Part shown: piece after piece, positions 8,539 to 16,347 of the stretch
Position numbering within the stretch: position 1 is the first letter of the stretch
Layout: every line of letters begins with the position of its first letter
NCBI GenBank assembly: GCA_903854235.1
Contig: CAINVV010000252.1
Span: forward strand, 1 to 44,715
Direction: 5' to 3'
DNA: 44,715 bases
Source of the DNA: an uncultured Bacteroidia bacterium
Lineage (GTDB): Bacteria > Bacteroidota > Bacteroidia > Bacteroidales > Prolixibacteraceae
Notes under the pieces: generated by a model
Seen by the model: only the letters and a program-made list of their open reading frames with translations
The model's database searches: none
What the model was told of the DNA's origin: nothing
Translations under genes and position numbers: made by a program

Positions 8539-8576
8539 AGACCAAAGGTCTTATAGACTAGGAGACTTGGGGACTG
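8539..8576. repeat. Intergenic repeat between sufD and sufS
   Basis: This 38-base segment aligns without gaps to 10653-10690 (after the DUF59 gene) with 29 of 38 identical bases by hand count. Its 3' part, GGAGACTTGGGGACTG (8561-8576), is the exact reverse complement of 10-25. AGACC-AAA-GGTCT at its left end is a small palindrome. It fills most of the sufD-sufS gap, while neighbouring suf genes are spaced by 1-24 bases. Confidence 0.65.
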
Positions 8577-8659
8577 AAGGAATAGAACTCCATGACTTTT
8601 AACGCTTAGCAATTTAGGTATTGTATCATTCCAAAATCGAACATCGAAATTTTTATACC

Positions 8660-9877
8660 ATGGGCTTTAATTTTCAGGACATAAGAAAGGATTTTCCCAT
8701 TCTTGACCAACGGGTCAACAAGCATCCATGGGTATATTTTGACAATGCAGCTACTGCCCAGCGCCCGAAGGTGGTCCTTGAAAAAATACGTGAATTTTCA
8801 GTAATTACAAATGCCAACATTCATAGGGGAACCCACGATCACGCCATCAGAACCACAGAAGCTTACGAAAATGCCAGGGATATCGTAAAGGAATTTCTCC
8901 ACGCAGAAGCAAGGGAGGAGATCATTTTCACACACGGTACGACCGAATCCATCAACCTGGTGGCCCGCTCCTTCTGTGAAAAGTTTCTGACTACAGGTGA
9001 TGAAATCATTGTCACAGAGATGGAACATCACGCCAACATCGTACCCTGGCAAATGGCCTGCGAACGGCATCAAGCCACGCTAAAAGTTTTACCCTTCTCA
9101 GATAAGGGGGAACTCAGGATGGAGTTGTTGGAAACGCTTATCACGAAACGGACCAAAATCATTGCGGTAGCCCACGTCTCCAACACCCTCGGTACCGTAA
9201 ATCCAATAGAGGAAATCATCCAAATTGCACACAGTCACAACATACCGGTACTGATAGATGGAGCCCAGAGCGTACCCCATGCTTCCATTGACGTTCAAAA
9301 ACTTGACTGCGATTTTTATGCCTTTTCCGGACACAAAATTTACGGACCTACCGGGATTGGCATCCTGTATGGAAAACGGTCCTTGCTCGAAGTGATGCCT
9401 CCTTTTCTTGGTGGCGGTGAAATGATAGACCAGGTAACCTTCAAAAAAACGACCTACAACGAACTTCCCCACAAATTTGAGGCCGGTACTCCCCATTATG
9501 TTGGAGCCATTGCGCTTGGCAGTGCCATTCAATATGTTCAAAACATTGGACTGGATAAAATTGCAGCGTACGAACATCAGCTGCTGAATTATGCAACAAA
9601 TCAGATGAAAGCCCTTGGAGACCTACAGATATTTGGAGAGTCACCTGCCAAAACCGGAGTCATCTGTTTCAAACTCGATCAGATTCATCCGTTCGATCTG
9701 GGCACACTGCTGGATCAATTGGGCATCGCGGTTCGGACCGGGCGACTTTGTGCCGATCCGGTAATGGATCACTATCAGGTTACCGCAATGACCCGCGCCT
9801 CCTTTGCCTTTTACAATTCAGAAGAAGAAATTGACCTCTTTATCAAGGCGCTGCAGCGCATCCGCTCAATGTTTTAA
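8660..9877 (+). CDS. sufS: Cysteine desulfurase SufS
   Basis: SufS is a PLP-dependent group II cysteine desulfurase that takes sulfur from cysteine and passes it as a persulfide to SufE. I choose the ATG at 8660 (MGFNFQDIRKDFPILDQ), the family's usual N-terminus; an ATG-less upstream extension of 13 residues is unlikely. This gives 405 residues. The Schiff-base lysine is K226 in FSGHKIYGPTG and the catalytic cysteine is C364 in RTGRLCADPVM; both numbers coincide with those of E. coli SufS. The HGTTESINLVA and MEHHAN motifs bind PLP. The loop reads RLC where many SufS proteins have HHC or HLC. It is followed by sufE after 24 bases. Confidence 0.96.
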   Translation: MGFNFQDIRKDFPILDQRVNKHPWVYFDNAATAQRPKVVLEKIREFSVITNANIHRGTHDHAIRTTEAYENARDIVKEFLHAEAREEIIFTHGTTESINLVARSFCEKFLTTGDEIIVTEMEHHANIVPWQMACERHQATLKVLPFSDKGELRMELLETLITKRTKIIAVAHVSNTLGTVNPIEEIIQIAHSHNIPVLIDGAQSVPHASIDVQKLDCDFYAFSGHKIYGPTGIGILYGKRSLLEVMPPFLGGGEMIDQVTFKKTTYNELPHKFEAGTPHYVGAIALGSAIQYVQNIGLDKIAAYEHQLLNYATNQMKALGDLQIFGESPAKTGVICFKLDQIHPFDLGTLLDQLGIAVRTGRLCADPVMDHYQVTAMTRASFAFYNSEEEIDLFIKALQRIRSMF

Positions 9878-9901
9878 TGCCACTTTTGAAAAAATATTTC
9901 T

Positions 9902-10333
9902 ATGACAATCGAAGAAGTACAACAAGAAATCATCGCCGATTTTTCAGCTTACGAAGACTGGATGGACAAATATACCTACCTGATCGAACTGGGAAACGAG
10001 CTCGCGCCCATTGACGACGCCTTCAAAAACGATCAAAACCTCATCCGTGGCTGCCAGTCAAGGGTTTGGCTTCAACAAAAACTGGATGGTGAATTCTTAA
10101 TTTTTGAGGCAGAAAGCGATGCCCTGATCGTGAAAGGACTCGTTGCCTTGTTGTTGAAAGTATTTTCAGGCAGGACACCCCAGGAGATCCTGGATGCAGA
10201 TCCGCACTTCATCGATGCCATCGGATTGAGGCAGCATCTCTCGCCAACCCGCTCCAATGGGCTGATGGCAATGGTCAAGCAAATCAAATTGTATGCACTG
10301 GCATACAAACAAATCTCATCTCAAAAAAAATAA
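9902..10333 (+). CDS. sufE: Sulfur acceptor protein SufE
   Basis: SufE accepts persulfide sulfur from SufS and hands it to SufB. The 143-residue protein has the family core NLIRGCQSRVWL with the sulfur-accepting C51, the same position as in E. coli SufE. Later segments DALIVKGLVALLLKVFSG and GLRQHLSPTRSNGL are also characteristic. It lies 24 bases after sufS, and its stop is separated from the DUF59 start by a single base, so the three genes are translated from one message. Confidence 0.96.
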   Translation: MTIEEVQQEIIADFSAYEDWMDKYTYLIELGNELAPIDDAFKNDQNLIRGCQSRVWLQQKLDGEFLIFEAESDALIVKGLVALLLKVFSGRTPQEILDADPHFIDAIGLRQHLSPTRSNGLMAMVKQIKLYALAYKQISSQKK

Positions 10334-10334
10334 A

Positions 10335-10637
10335 ATGGACCCAAGAATAGATCTCGTCATCGAAAATCTGAAAGAGGTTTTCGACCCTGAAATCCCCGTT
10401 AACATCTACGACCTTGGATTGGTCTACAGTGTGGATGTAGTGGAAAATACCGCAACCGTCCTAATGACACTGACGGCTCCGGGCTGTCCGGCCGCCGATA
10501 TGATTGTAGCAGATGTGGAGTATATGACCAAAAAAATTGAAGGAATCGAGGAGTGCAAGGTTGAAATCACCTTCGATCCGGCCTGGGACAAATCAATGAT
10601 GTCGGAAGAAGCCAGGTTGGAGTTGGGATTTATGTAG
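10335..10637 (+). CDS. sufT: DUF59/MIP18-family Fe-S maturation protein (SufT-like)
   Basis: This 100-residue MIP18-family protein is the last gene of the suf operon. Family members help Fe-S cluster maturation or carriage (SufT in Gram-positives, the MIP18/CIA2 branch in eukaryotes). The start is the ATG at 10335, one base after the sufE stop; a longer in-frame extension would overlap sufE. It shows DPEIPVNIYDLGL at 17-29 and the hallmark TAPGCP with C51. The C-terminus VEITFDPAWDKSMMSEEARLELG is typical of the family in Bacteroidota. The symbol follows common usage for suf-linked copies and is not a proof of function. Confidence 0.9.
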   Translation: MDPRIDLVIENLKEVFDPEIPVNIYDLGLVYSVDVVENTATVLMTLTAPGCPAADMIVADVEYMTKKIEGIEECKVEITFDPAWDKSMMSEEARLELGFM

Positions 10638-10652
10638 GCACCAGATGATAAT

Positions 10653-10710
10653 GGACCGAAGGACTTTTTGACAAGGGGACTTTGGGACTTATCTGTTCGG
10701 GGATCGGTCC
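10653..10710. repeat. Intergenic repeat after the suf operon
   Basis: The first 38 bases align without gaps to 8539-8576 (29/38 identical). The element is flanked by GGACCGA (10653-10659) and its exact reverse complement TCGGTCC (10704-10710), with tandem GGGGACTTTGGGACTT between them. It fills the gap between the DUF59 gene and the GH106-like gene. No U tract follows, so I do not call it a terminator. Confidence 0.6.
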
Positions 10711-10764
10711 GATTTCAAGGGGACAAATATTTTGGGTAATTTAACGGCAAACATTTCCTGAGTA

Positions 10765-12780
10765 ATGAAAATATTGTGCCTTTCCCTCTTGATGACCATG
10801 ATTGTCGGTACCCGGATGAAGACCGAAGCCCAACCCTTTTCGAACCAGAAAAGTCCGGATCTCTCCCATTCGAAATTTTACACCGATTCGCGTCCCTGGA
10901 CCCGCTGGTGGTGGTTCGCTTCCGAAATTAAGAAGGAAGACATCTCCGACAACCTGATCTGGCTGAAAAAAAACGGGTTCGGAGGAGTAGAAATTGCCTG
11001 GGTTTATCCCCTCAACCGGATGAAGAAGGATACCCTGAATTATACGCCCAGACAAAAATGGCTTAGCCCAGAATGGTCTGGGAAGGTGGCATTTGCCAAA
11101 AACTGTGCAGACAGCCTGAATCTTGGCTGTGATTTCACTTTTGGATCGCTCTGGCCTTTCGGTGATACGCAAGTTCCTTTTGAGGAAGCAACCAGAAACA
11201 TGGCCAACCCCGCCTGGAGACAGGAAATTGCGGCTTCCTGGGATTACCCAAAGAAAGGATTTGTCCTGGATCACCTAAGCAAACAGTCTTTTCTCCATTA
11301 TGCGCAAAGAACCGGAGATGCCTTGAAACCGGCCCTGAAGGGAGGTCTTTCCGGTCTCTTCTGTGACTCCTGGGAAGTAGAAACCAAACAATTGACCACC
11401 AAAGGTTTCAGCGAAAAATTTCAAAATCGTTTTGGATATTCGATCTCCGGATATGCAGACAGCTTATACTCAAACAACCAACCCTTCCCCGCCGTTCGCT
11501 ACGATTACATGAAACTGATTTCAGAATGTGTGATCGATAGCTTCTACAAACCCTTTACCCAAAAGAGCCACGACCTGGGCGCCTATTCCAGGGTACAATG
11601 TGCGGGTGCCCCTTGCGATCTGATCTCTGCCTATTCCGCAGTTGATATTCCGGAGAGCGAGGCCCTGCTTTATGAGCCGGCATATGCCAACATTGTCGCA
11701 TCTGCTGCAGCTTTGTCCGGAAAAACTGTTGTCTCATCCGAAACTTTCACCTGCCTGTACGGCTGGCCCCGCGACCACCACTCCGAAGAACAGACAGCAG
11801 ATCTCAAACTCCTGGCCGATGCACTCTTTGCCAACGGAGTAAACCAAATCATCTGGCACGGAAAACCCTTAAATCCTTCCGGATTGGATACTGTCAAATT
11901 TTATGCGTCCGTGCACGTGGGCAAGAGTGGAGCACTGGCTCCCGAACTTCCTGCTTTCAACAAATACCTCGAGAAGGTAGCAAAAAACCTTAAAAAAGGA
12001 GTGACAGTTTCAAAGGTTGCGGTATACCTGCCCACCGAGGACAGTTGGATAGCAGGCGAACTCCCGGCCGAAAAACAGCTGATCTGGTCATGGGGGGAAT
12101 ATGAACAACGTTCGGCCTATCTGCCAAAAGAGCTCAAAGCCTGGCACCCCATGTGGATAAACGGAGAATTTCTTCAAAAAGCCAGTTTCCGGAACGGGCA
12201 GCTCAAAGCGGGCGATCTGACCTTTTCAGCATTTTATACGGATGTAAAATTCATGGATATCAACACTCTGAGAAGGTTGACCGATTTGGCAAAAGCAGGA
12301 CTTCCCATCTGCCTGAAACAACTTCCTGCAGAACCAGGTTTCCATACCCATTCGTCCGATTATAAATTGTTGCTAAATGAATTGAGCCATCTGAGCAATG
12401 TAAAAAATATCTGGAAGGAGATGCCTTCAATCCCACCTCTTGTTACCGGAACAGAAAAAACGGACTTCTGGTGCAGGGAAACATCCTATGGTCTTACCCT
12501 CTTTTTTGCCAACCCGCACTCCCAAGGTCTCGCCTTTCCCTTGGGATATGGACAGTCCCTCAACGACAAAACAGATATCCTGCCCATAAAAATCAGCTAC
12601 CAAGGGAAAATGGTTTCTTATACCCTTACCTTTCATCCCTATCAATCCATTCTGCTGAAAGTGAGTAAATCCGGTATTCTTTCCAGGGAGGAGATAGACT
12701 TCATTCCCAAAACCCCTGTTTTTATACCAAGGGCCAAAGTCTCCAAAGAAAAATGGGAAATTAACACCAACAACAAATAA
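10765..12780 (+). CDS. Secreted GH106-like glycoside hydrolase (short form)
   Basis: The 671-residue protein begins with a hydrophobic signal peptide (about residues 1-22, ending near TEA-QP), so it is exported. The mature N-terminus has SRPWTRWWWFASEI and LIWLKKNGFGGVEIAWVYPL, the opening of the GH106/alpha-L-rhamnosidase-like catalytic barrel. Later blocks GLFCDSWEVE, SETFTCLYGWPRDHHS and LFANGVNQIIWHG also fit this family. Characterised GH106 enzymes are usually about 1000 residues or more with extra beta-sandwich modules; this copy lacks most of that C-terminal part, yet its reading frame is intact and ends cleanly. It has no SusC/SusD, sulfatase or other polysaccharide-utilisation neighbours. 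Rhamnosidase activity is therefore only a guess; it may act on another deoxysugar or glycoside. Confidence 0.75.
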   Translation: MKILCLSLLMTMIVGTRMKTEAQPFSNQKSPDLSHSKFYTDSRPWTRWWWFASEIKKEDISDNLIWLKKNGFGGVEIAWVYPLNRMKKDTLNYTPRQKWLSPEWSGKVAFAKNCADSLNLGCDFTFGSLWPFGDTQVPFEEATRNMANPAWRQEIAASWDYPKKGFVLDHLSKQSFLHYAQRTGDALKPALKGGLSGLFCDSWEVETKQLTTKGFSEKFQNRFGYSISGYADSLYSNNQPFPAVRYDYMKLISECVIDSFYKPFTQKSHDLGAYSRVQCAGAPCDLISAYSAVDIPESEALLYEPAYANIVASAAALSGKTVVSSETFTCLYGWPRDHHSEEQTADLKLLADALFANGVNQIIWHGKPLNPSGLDTVKFYASVHVGKSGALAPELPAFNKYLEKVAKNLKKGVTVSKVAVYLPTEDSWIAGELPAEKQLIWSWGEYEQRSAYLPKELKAWHPMWINGEFLQKASFRNGQLKAGDLTFSAFYTDVKFMDINTLRRLTDLAKAGLPICLKQLPAEPGFHTHSSDYKLLLNELSHLSNVKNIWKEMPSIPPLVTGTEKTDFWCRETSYGLTLFFANPHSQGLAFPLGYGQSLNDKTDILPIKISYQGKMVSYTLTFHPYQSILLKVSKSGILSREEIDFIPKTPVFIPRAKVSKEKWEINTNNK

Positions 12781-12851
12781 TTTTTTCATCCCTGGTCTGG
12801 CCTGCATGCTAACGCAACCAGCCGACGATAAAAAACCTATAAGTAGAAAAA

Positions 12852-13502
12852 ATGGAAAATGAGCGGAAGGCCTTGGAAGCCAAAGAGGCATACAACATTT
12901 GGGCCGATCAATACGATACAAACGAAAACAAAACTCGGGATCTCGAAGGAAGTGCCCTGAAAAAGGTGCTTTCAGTAATCGATTTCAACTCCTGCCTTGA
13001 AATTGGCTGTGGAACCGGAAAGAATACGGATTGGCTTCTCTCCAAAGCCGAAAAGCTGGTGGCGGTCGACTTGTCAAGGGAGATGCTCAAAAAAGCCAAA
13101 GCAAAATTTATCAACAAAAACGTGGTTTTTCATTTAGCTGATATTCAGAATGAATGGTCCTTCTTATCGGAGAAATTTGACCTGATCACCTTCAGTCTGG
13201 TTCTCGAACATATCGAAGACCTGGATTCAATTTTCCGGAAGGCACAATCCGTCGCAGCCTTAAAAGGATACCTCTACCTCGGCGAACTTCATCCATTCAA
13301 ACAATATTCCGGTACAAAAGCAAGATTTAAAACAGATGAAGGGGTGCAAAAAGTCGTTTGTTACACCCATCATCTGTCTGACTATTCGAACGCCGCAAAA
13401 AAAAACGGTTTTGAAATCTTGGACATCAATGAACTCTTTGATGACTCCGACAGAACCAATCCACCAAGAATTCTCACCATTTTATTCCAAAAATCAGTAT
13501 GA
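12852..13502 (+). CDS. Class I SAM-dependent methyltransferase
   Basis: The 216-residue protein is a small Rossmann-fold methyltransferase. It has YNIWADQYD at the N-terminus, SAM motif I LEIGCGTGKNT near residues 55-65, the acidic motif VAVDLSREML and a post-motif LEHIEDLDSIFRKA region. No substrate-specific domain is visible, so the methyl acceptor is unknown. Its stop overlaps the next start by four bases (ATGA), coupling it to the VOC-family gene. The pair may act on one small molecule, but nothing in the sequence proves it. Confidence 0.85.
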   Translation: MENERKALEAKEAYNIWADQYDTNENKTRDLEGSALKKVLSVIDFNSCLEIGCGTGKNTDWLLSKAEKLVAVDLSREMLKKAKAKFINKNVVFHLADIQNEWSFLSEKFDLITFSLVLEHIEDLDSIFRKAQSVAALKGYLYLGELHPFKQYSGTKARFKTDEGVQKVVCYTHHLSDYSNAAKKNGFEILDINELFDDSDRTNPPRILTILFQKSV

Positions 13503-13888
13503 TCAAACACCTGGCCCATGTGACGCTGCTGGTCGACGATTACGACCGTGCCATCGAATATTACCGGCACACGTTACACTTCACCCTATTGGAGGATACG
13601 GTCCTTTCTCCCACCAAACGCTGGGTATTGGTTGCACCCAAAGGGGCAAAAGAGTGTTCCATCTTGCTGGCAAAAGCCACGGATGACGAACAAAGAAGCA
13701 GGATAGGCAACCAGACAGGCGGAAGGGTCTTTATGTTTCTCTACTCCGACAACCTGCAGAGGGATTACCAAACCTACCTCGACAACAAGGTAAGGATTGT
13801 TGAACCACCTAGAAAAGAATCCTATGGAACGGTCTTTGTTTTTAAAGACCTGTACGGAAATCTTTGGGACATGATTGAACCTGCTTAG
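13499..13888 (+). CDS. VOC-family (glyoxalase/dioxygenase-like) protein
   Basis: This 129-residue single-domain protein has the vicinal oxygen chelate layout of two beta-alpha-beta-beta-beta modules. It begins IKHLAHVTLLVDDYDRAIEYYRHTLHF, with a candidate metal-ligand His at residue 7, and ends TVFVFKDLYGNLWDMIEPA with a candidate ligand Glu three residues from the end. This resembles glyoxalase I-like or fosfomycin-resistance-like proteins, but the family is too broad to name a substrate. It overlaps the upstream methyltransferase by four bases. Confidence 0.87.
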   Translation: MIKHLAHVTLLVDDYDRAIEYYRHTLHFTLLEDTVLSPTKRWVLVAPKGAKECSILLAKATDDEQRSRIGNQTGGRVFMFLYSDNLQRDYQTYLDNKVRIVEPPRKESYGTVFVFKDLYGNLWDMIEPA

Positions 13889-13995
13889 TCCGTTTCGCCG
13901 TATATTGATAGGTTACGAATAGTAGTCGGTGAATTCATACAGACTTTATTCGCATTTCATTTTTATCCGCCATTTTCATCCTAAATTTATCCCCC

Positions 13996-14451
13996 ATGAC
14001 CGATACCCTCGAAATCAAAACCGCTATTCAAATTCAGAAATCTCCGGACGAGGTTTTTGAAGCCATTGTCGACCCATCAAAGATGTCCAACTATTTCATT
14101 TCGAAAGGAAGTGCCAGAATGGAAGCTGGCAAAATGATCAGCTGGAAGTTTCCCGAATTTGACATCGAATTCCCCATCCGGGTGGATGAAATTAAGCTGG
14201 GAGAATACATTTCCTACTTCTGGGAAGTTGACAATCAGGAACTGTTGGTGGAGATCAGCCTTACCCCAATTGGGGCATCGGACACATTGATCAGGGTTAC
14301 GGAGAAGGGACGAATCAACGATGAAGCAGGGTTGAAGTGGCTGGGCCAGAATACGGAAGGCTGGGCCAATTTTCTTGCCTGTCTCAAATGTTACCTCGAA
14401 TATGGGATCAACCTGAGAAAAGGAGCCTTCGACTACCTGAAAAACAGCTGA
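13996..14451 (+). CDS. SRPBCC/AHSA1-domain protein
   Basis: The 151-residue protein is a START/Bet v1-like SRPBCC domain of the AHSA1 type. It starts EIKTAIQIQKSPDEVFEAIVDP, with the family's helix-grip opening, and ends with TEGWANFLACLKCYLEYG, the long C-terminal helix that closes the hydrophobic pocket. Such proteins bind or convert hydrophobic ligands, or act as accessory proteins; no function can be given. Eight bases separate it from queG. The 107 bases upstream (13889-13995) contain nothing I recognise. Confidence 0.85.
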   Translation: MTDTLEIKTAIQIQKSPDEVFEAIVDPSKMSNYFISKGSARMEAGKMISWKFPEFDIEFPIRVDEIKLGEYISYFWEVDNQELLVEISLTPIGASDTLIRVTEKGRINDEAGLKWLGQNTEGWANFLACLKCYLEYGINLRKGAFDYLKNS

Positions 14452-14459
14452 AAAATAGT

Positions 14460-15398
14460 ATGAAAAATTCTCCCGAAGTTTTCAGTCAGCGGATAAAGGC
14501 TAAAGCAGTTGAGCTGGGTTTTGATGCCTGCGGAATATCCAGGGCGAGAGAGATGGGGGAGGAGCGCGATCATCTCCTTGAATGGCTGGAGTCCGGATTC
14601 CAGGGAACAATGGGATACATGGCCAACCATTTTGAGAAAAGGTTGAATCCCGCACTGCTGGTGGACGGAGCAAAATCGGTCATATCCGTCCTACTCAACT
14701 ACCACACGACCCAAAAACAGGAAGATCCCGGTGCACCGGTCATTTCCAGTTATGCCATGGGAAAGGATTATCACCAAGTTTCGAAAGACAAACTCGCCAA
14801 ACTTCTCGCTTTTATCCAGACGGAGTTGGCGCCCTGCGAAGGCCGGATATTTACCGACTCCGCCCCTCTGCTAGAAAAAGCACTGGCCAAAGAAGCCGGT
14901 CTTGGATGGATCGGAAAAAATACCCTCCTGATTCATCCCTTGATGGGTAGCTTTCTTTTTATAGGAGAGGTGGTTTTGGATCTCGATCTGGCTTACGACC
15001 AACCCTTTGGAAACAACCTATGCGGGTCCTGCACCAGATGCATTGACAGCTGTCCTACGGGAGCCATCCTCGCTCCTTTGAAACTGGATGCAAACAGGTG
15101 TCTCTCTTATCTCACCATCGAAACTAAAATCGATATTCCGGAATCATTTACAGAAAGGCTGAACAACCGGCTGGTGGGATGCGACATCTGCCAGCAGGTA
15201 TGCCCCTGGAACAGCCGCGCACAACAAAATAAGGTTTCTGAATTTCACCCAAAAAGAGAGCTGATCGAAATGCCGGCAGCTGCCTGGGCAGAACTGGACA
15301 AACTCACTTTTAACAGACTATTTAAAGGAACCGCGGTGGAGAGAACGGGATTCGCGCGCATGAAAAGAACCCTGGGCCATCTCTTCAGGCAAAAATGA
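14460..15398 (+). CDS. queG: Epoxyqueuosine reductase QueG
   Basis: QueG reduces epoxyqueuosine to queuosine in the wobble position of GUN-anticodon tRNAs, using cobalamin and two 4Fe-4S clusters. The start is the ATG at 14460, eight bases after the SRPBCC stop; an upstream in-frame start would overlap that gene by over 100 bases. The 312-residue product has the DUF1730 cobalamin-binding domain, then D133 in TDSAPLLEKALA (the candidate proton donor). The ferredoxin-like cysteines are C188, C191, C194, C198 and C214, C241, C244, C248 (CGSCTRCIDSCPTG and GCDICQQVCPWN). It lacks the HEAT-repeat extension seen in some longer homologues. QueA, which makes its substrate, is at 37063-38112. Confidence 0.96.
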   Translation: MKNSPEVFSQRIKAKAVELGFDACGISRAREMGEERDHLLEWLESGFQGTMGYMANHFEKRLNPALLVDGAKSVISVLLNYHTTQKQEDPGAPVISSYAMGKDYHQVSKDKLAKLLAFIQTELAPCEGRIFTDSAPLLEKALAKEAGLGWIGKNTLLIHPLMGSFLFIGEVVLDLDLAYDQPFGNNLCGSCTRCIDSCPTGAILAPLKLDANRCLSYLTIETKIDIPESFTERLNNRLVGCDICQQVCPWNSRAQQNKVSEFHPKRELIEMPAAAWAELDKLTFNRLFKGTAVERTGFARMKRTLGHLFRQK

Positions 15399-15401
15399 TC
15401 T

Positions 15402-15409
15402 TATCTTTG
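15402..15409 (+). promoter_or_regulatory. Putative promoter -7 box before the hydrolase-GSCFA pair
   Basis: TATCTTTG matches the Bacteroidota -7 consensus and is followed by a C, as in other boxes here. It lies four bases after the queG stop and about 110 bases before the next start. No -33 TTTG is at the usual spacing. Confidence 0.45.
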
Positions 15410-15519
15410 CACATATAGAGATTTTGTATCCGGATTCGGTACCTGAATTTTGAAGATTCGTTCATTTGATCCATTCATAACAAACTTTCGTTCCGAATCC
15501 AAAATCCAAATTGCTTGTT

Positions 15520-16347
15520 ATGTTGACAGAACAATACTGGACCTCCTTCGACGGACTCAACTTATACGGTATCCTGCACCAGCCCGACACGGTTCCAAAG
15601 GCCGTTATCGCTTTCGTGCATGGACACGGAACCCACTGCAGGAGATACGATGAATGGTTCTCGGACTTTGTTAAGGAAGGCTTTGCCGTGATCTCTTTCG
15701 ATCTCCGGGGACACGGACGTTCGGGCGGAAAGCAGGGGACCATCCACAGATACAACGAATACCAGGAGGATGCTGCCCTCCTAATGCAAAAAGCCCGGGA
15801 GAATTTCCCAGGTATTCCAATTGTGCTCTACGGCCACAGCATGGGAGCCACCATTGTACTGTCCCATTTGCAGGGAACCCGGGAGTTGCCTCAATTTGCC
15901 ATTTTGGCCTCTGCCTGGCTGAAACTGGTCCAGCCCCCGGGAAAATTCAAAAGTCTGGCGATCTGGCTGGCAGATTCCCTGATTCCGCAAGTGACCATTG
16001 CTACCGGCCTAAAAGCCAAGGATTTTGCTCCTCCTTCCGGGAATGAGGTTCCCAAAGCCAAAGATCCCCTGATGCACAAAAGAATATCCGCACGCTGTTT
16101 TAGGGAGGTTCAACGTACCGGGAAAAAGATACTCGCAGCGAACTTAACCATTCAAATTCCCCTGTTATTCATGCATGGTTCCCACGACAAGGTTTCGGCG
16201 CCTTCGGCATCACAGAAGTTGGCCAATTCACTCTCCGGTAAGGTCACCTACCGGGAGTGGGAGGAGGGTCCGCATCAACTTCATGCCTGGAATCAAAACG
16301 ACGGTGTGACCACTTTTACCCTGGATTGGATAAACAAATTGTTATGA
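15520..16347 (+). CDS. Alpha/beta hydrolase, monoacylglycerol lipase-like
   Basis: This 275-residue protein is an alpha/beta hydrolase of the Hydrolase_4 (lysophospholipase/monoglyceride lipase) type. I use the ATG at 15520; a TTG nine bases upstream is possible but less likely. The oxyanion-hole motif HGHG is at 34-37, the nucleophile elbow GHSMG at 105-109 has S107, the acid is probably D223 in HGSHDKVSAP, and the base H252 in EGPHQLH. There is no signal peptide, so it should act in the cytoplasm. Its last codon overlaps the start of the GSCFA gene (ATGA), implying coupled translation and perhaps a shared acyl or ester substrate. Confidence 0.9.
   Translation: MLTEQYWTSFDGLNLYGILHQPDTVPKAVIAFVHGHGTHCRRYDEWFSDFVKEGFAVISFDLRGHGRSGGKQGTIHRYNEYQEDAALLMQKARENFPGIPIVLYGHSMGATIVLSHLQGTRELPQFAILASAWLKLVQPPGKFKSLAIWLADSLIPQVTIATGLKAKDFAPPSGNEVPKAKDPLMHKRISARCFREVQRTGKKILAANLTIQIPLLFMHGSHDKVSAPSASQKLANSLSGKVTYREWEEGPHQLHAWNQNDGVTTFTLDWINKLL

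Noticed and set aside
10638-10764. Possible intrinsic terminator after the suf operon
   Set aside because: The GGACCGA/TCGGTCC arms are 44 bases apart and no U tract follows; kept as a repeat only.
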